DNA from: Acidobacteriota bacterium
GTDB lineage: Bacteria; Acidobacteriota; Terriglobia; Acidiferrales; UBA7541
Direction: 5' to 3'
Assembly: GCA_021324935.1 (NCBI GenBank)
Contig: JAJPIE010000042.1
Span: 1-64,000 of the forward strand
DNA: 64,000 bases
Notes under the pieces: generated by a model
The model's database searches: none
What the model was told of the DNA's origin: nothing
The model's input: only the letters and a program-made list of their open reading frames with translations
Made by a program: the position numbers and the translations under genes
Part shown: in pieces, positions 61,401-64,000 of the stretch
Layout of the letters: every line of letters begins with the position of its first letter
Numbering within the stretch: the first letter of the stretch is position 1

Positions 61401-62824
61401 GCGCAGTTTGTGGCGCCGACCGGCTGGCCGGGATCGCAGCTCTCGTTCCACGCCGCCTCGGGAATGTAGCCAAGCGCGGAAGCGTAATTGGCGTTGTTCG
61501 AACCCCAATATTTGGAAAGATTCGCGCTGTCGGCAAACTGCGTGCCGCCGATGGCCACGTTGTAGGCGGTGGAAGCCGCACCGTTCACTGCCGGGCCATG
61601 CGTGGACGGCACACCAGCCGAGGCTGAATCGCATCCGGCGGCGCCATTATCGCCGGCGGCGACGAGTACGGTAATTCCTTCCGCGGCGGCCTGCTGCCAA
61701 AGGGAATTGTAGAAAGCATTCTGTGTCGGAGAGAGCAGCGCCTCGCAGGCGCCATATGTGTAGGTGAGGATCGGCGCAATGCGATTGTCGATGGCGTAAG
61801 CAGCGGCAAGGTCCACGCCACTTGTGGTGTCCGTGCTTCCTGCAACCACCAAATTGATTTCCGCGCCGGGCGCGACCCCTCCCGCCCACTCCACATCAAG
61901 CTGCGCTTCCTGCAAATCGACAGGGCCGACAACGCCGGGATCCGGCCCGCTGACGATATAGGTTGGATCATTGGGTTGCGTCGAAACAAAAATTTGCCGG
62001 AACGCCTGCACGTCGGGAAGTTCAATCCCCGATTGTGCGGTGACGGCGATGCTGATCCCCGTGCCGTCGATACCGGCGCTCAGCAGGCCCCTGGTGTTGT
62101 AGATCGTGGCAAAGTCTCCCGGCGCAAGGTAGTAGACATTCGTCTGGCCGCTGGCGGTGAGATTTGGCTGGACCCTTTCCGCGACCGGAATCAGCCGCGG
62201 CGGCCGCTTGCCGAAATTGTCGAGCGAAACCACGCCGCGGGATATCCCCGCCAGTTCCGCTGGGATGGCGATGTCGCTGGCGTTTGCCAGATATTTCTTG
62301 CCGCGCCACTGGTAGTAATGCAGTTCGCAACGAAAGGCGTTCTCCACCTGTTGCGCCGTGCCGCTGAATTCCACCCAGAACTTGCTCTGCGCGGCAGGCT
62401 CCACGCGGAAACCGCTCTTCCGCAGCCACTCACGGACCGATTCCGCGTCTGCATCCGCCACGCCGAATCTCGCCCCGAACTCCGCGGGTGCCAGCCATTT
62501 ATGAAACTCAGGTGAATTGCGGTTCTGCACGTCGTCCAGAAACTTCTGCAGTGCCTGCTGTTTCTCCGGTGGCGGCGAAAGTGCCATCAGCATGCGCGAC
62601 ATCGGGCGATAGGGTTCCACCCGCCCCGCGTCCACGGCAAAGGCGGTCCATGCCGGCAAGGAACGCTCGATACGCGCCATGGACTCCTCATTCGGACCGG
62701 GCGCAACCTGGGCAGGTGCCTGCGCTAGCGCAACGGAATGGCCGTAAAGCAGGAGCGCGAAGAGACAAACATTTCGCGCGCTTCCGAATCGCAGCCACAG
62801 TCCCGGCCACCTCTTTGGGGTCAT
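58457..62824 (-). CDS. S53 (sedolisin/kumamolisin) protease with many Ig-like repeats, third of three
   Basis: 1455 residues. Signal peptide (about 10-36), pro-domain (about 45-210), catalytic domain (about 225-640) with E306-A-Q-L-D310 and Ser556 in GGTSVSTP. The oxyanion segment reads AAGDNGAAGC rather than SGDSGSAGC. Six or more Ig-like/Big_3 repeats follow (about 680-1240), with the S-A-x-Y-x-G-D repeat ends. The C-terminal part has one transmembrane stretch, a basic segment, then L-L-I-G-C1327 followed by a long poly-Gly and a final Ig-like domain. Much of the upstream open frame (to 63280) is non-coding, because the divergent tricorn-like gene starts inside it. ATG 62824 precedes the signal peptide. 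Confidence 0.87.
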   Translation of the reverse strand: MTPKRWPGLWLRFGSARNVCLFALLLYGHSVALAQAPAQVAPGPNEESMARIERSLPAWTAFAVDAGRVEPYRPMSRMLMALSPPPEKQQALQKFLDDVQNRNSPEFHKWLAPAEFGARFGVADADAESVREWLRKSGFRVEPAAQSKFWVEFSGTAQQVENAFRCELHYYQWRGKKYLANASDIAIPAELAGISRGVVSLDNFGKRPPRLIPVAERVQPNLTASGQTNVYYLAPGDFATIYNTRGLLSAGIDGTGISIAVTAQSGIELPDVQAFRQIFVSTQPNDPTYIVSGPDPGVVGPVDLQEAQLDVEWAGGVAPGAEINLVVAGSTDTTSGVDLAAAYAIDNRIAPILTYTYGACEALLSPTQNAFYNSLWQQAAAEGITVLVAAGDNGAAGCDSASAGVPSTHGPAVNGAASTAYNVAIGGTQFADSANLSKYWGSNNANYASALGYIPEAAWNESCDPGQPVGATNCAFSTGNFSLLSGSGGASALYSKPAWQTGTGVPSDGMRDLPDVSLAAAASHDDIVYCNSTTGAACQINNQGQVVGLTLVGGTSVSTPAMAGILALVEEKVGAYQGQINYTLYKLAQSNSCNSSTQTNPTAQNSCVFYDITAGNNDVPCAGGTPGCSSQQGGVNGKLAGGVAAPGYDLATGLGSVNASNLANFWNNTSLTATKTTLQVLANFTHGDSVAVSGTVAPSSVMGTPTGNLSLSTGTTGAAPDVLTLANGAFSANINDLPGGSYNLSAHYAGDATYMPSDSPGVAVTILPESSSTTLSVSGLQGGSATYGAALNVDVSVRGASGFGIATGSVTLADGATIIGTYPLTANGKVSVPTGGSSSFAFAPGSHSLTATYGGDPSFLGSTSNATAFTVTKGAPFVVVGANSNSLPAGQSLGVHAVVSGSAAAATGTVQFTVDGVAQGQPIVLQSGGLFGTQAQASLILTNLSTGTHLIGAAYDGSSDLNYTSVPSGNGANESAFSVTVGTGTGTNSTTTTLNVTTVPVNLGDMGTFSVNVTPATAGGNVTLWDTVGPRSAPVSISAGAATIQLEWTQGGTFSVYAVYSGDMNNAASSSASHSFSVQPGTPQVTLTAQGPSGPLSQTTLLASVSGNLRNGTLSSPTGFVDFFDSVNNGTPQLLTTLQLTPGAAGASVAGTRVQLGSGTHSLHAHYRGDINWRTTDSASVSAASFQVSFTPMALSLKAGTTGSATVNVTPTGGFTGTVSLSCPSGNAFTLAGYTCSISPAQVDVSGAGPQTATLTLTPSVTLTAGVASTEFPRATFGTALGLWSVVFVSGWFVLGPARIRMRASGRTQAVWARGCAVLTSSLLIGCGSGGGGGGGGGGPYPTTTSLSIQQSGMQLRVTATVQSGGATPAGSVALTVDGGTPLTGSVISGLATFNFTPAPAVGIHTLDAHYSGDANNQASDSGPQTSVMTGSTTIVVNASSGNISAPASLALTLN

Positions 62825-63175
62825 CGACTGGCGCGCCGATCCCGAAGCTGGCGGCCGTGTCTGCTCTATTCCGAAGCGGGGAGCCGTGCAAACTTCCCTG
62901 TTGAGAGGGTGCATCAAACACTGGAATTCTACCCGTGCAAGGATTGCTAAACAATCTATCTTACCCAGACAACGTGGCTTATTCGCCAATGTCCTGGCTT
63001 TTACCAAGAACCCTCGCAAGGCTCCCTGCCGGGCTGCTTTTCCGGCTTCCGCTTTCCATTGGCCGGCCCTACCGAGGTACAATTCCGTGCACTCTCTTGG
63101 GGTCGCGCGCGCCTGCCGGACACCTTCCTCTTGGTCCGCACACGCGCGATACATCGTGCTTCGGAAAGGAACTCC
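62825..63175. other. Divergent intergenic region S53 protease / tricorn-like protease
   Basis: No gene or RNA recognisable. A minus-strand promoter candidate lies at 62926-62954, and a TACAAT that could be a -10 box for the rightward gene lies near 63080 without a clear -35. Confidence 0.4.
62926..62954 (-). promoter_or_regulatory. Possible promoter of the third S53 protease gene
   Basis: TTGTTT (62954-62949), a 17-bp spacer and TAGAAT (62931-62926) on the minus strand. The -10 is a 5/6 match; the -35 is weak. Confidence 0.4.

Positions 63176-64000
<825 letters not shown>

Overview
The window looks like chromosomal DNA of an Acidobacteriota bacterium, probably a soil or sediment member of the Terriglobia/Koribacter-like lineages. 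The clues are Oar-type TonB-dependent receptors with an N-terminal carboxypeptidase-regulatory domain, very large pro-kumamolisin (S53) proteases with Ig-like repeats, FecR plus Trp/Gly-rich (DUF6600-like) secreted proteins, winged-helix/TPR regulators and moderately high GC. The assignment is inferred from protein families only. I found no rRNA, tRNA, CRISPR array or insertion sequence.

Region 1 (1-19.7 kb) reads as a salvage locus for D-amino acids and peptides. On the minus strand lie an APC permease, a GNAT acyltransferase, an N-succinylamino-acid racemase/OSBS, a beta-lactamase-type hydrolase fused to a VanX-type D-Ala-D-Ala dipeptidase, and the start of a DacB carboxypeptidase. On the plus strand lie two Oar-like receptors around an RpiR-family regulator, two class C serine hydrolases and a broken amidohydrolase. 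The permease and regulator promoters share one architecture: a CAACA-NN-(T/C)(G/A)TTG element sits in the 17-bp spacer directly against the -10 box. Further copies lie beside the first receptor gene. This predicts a small autoregulated RpiR regulon, and the regulator's SIS loop lacks the usual sugar-phosphate residues.

Region 2 (19.7-23.9 kb) holds a winged-helix/TPR regulator and a diheme cytochrome c. Region 3 (23.9-39.4 kb) is flagellar. It carries a small fliT/flgN-like gene, fliS, fliD, flaG and fliC, then two glycosyltransferase genes (one encoding a 1263-residue multidomain enzyme) and the heptose genes gmhA and hddA. Divergently it carries flbD, motA, motB and a response regulator, followed by a nucleotidyl cyclase gene broken by three frameshifts. 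fliC and flbD-motAB have sigma-28 promoters, and the fliC leader can fold to hide its ribosome binding site. The arrangement suggests a glycosylated flagellin, possibly with a heptose.

Region 4 (39.4-50.2 kb) contains an exported BNR-repeat protein, two tandem FecR/DUF6600 proteins with different tails, a flavin reductase, a polyprenyl-phosphate-type glycosyltransferase with a YdjC/HpnK deacetylase, and a coupled pair of PilZ-like proteins. Region 5 (50.2-63.2 kb) is three consecutive minus-strand S53 proteases, all with intact Glu/Asp/Ser triads and an unusual internal hydrophobic-Gly-Cys-Gly motif near the C-terminus. The window ends inside a tricorn-like beta-propeller protease gene.
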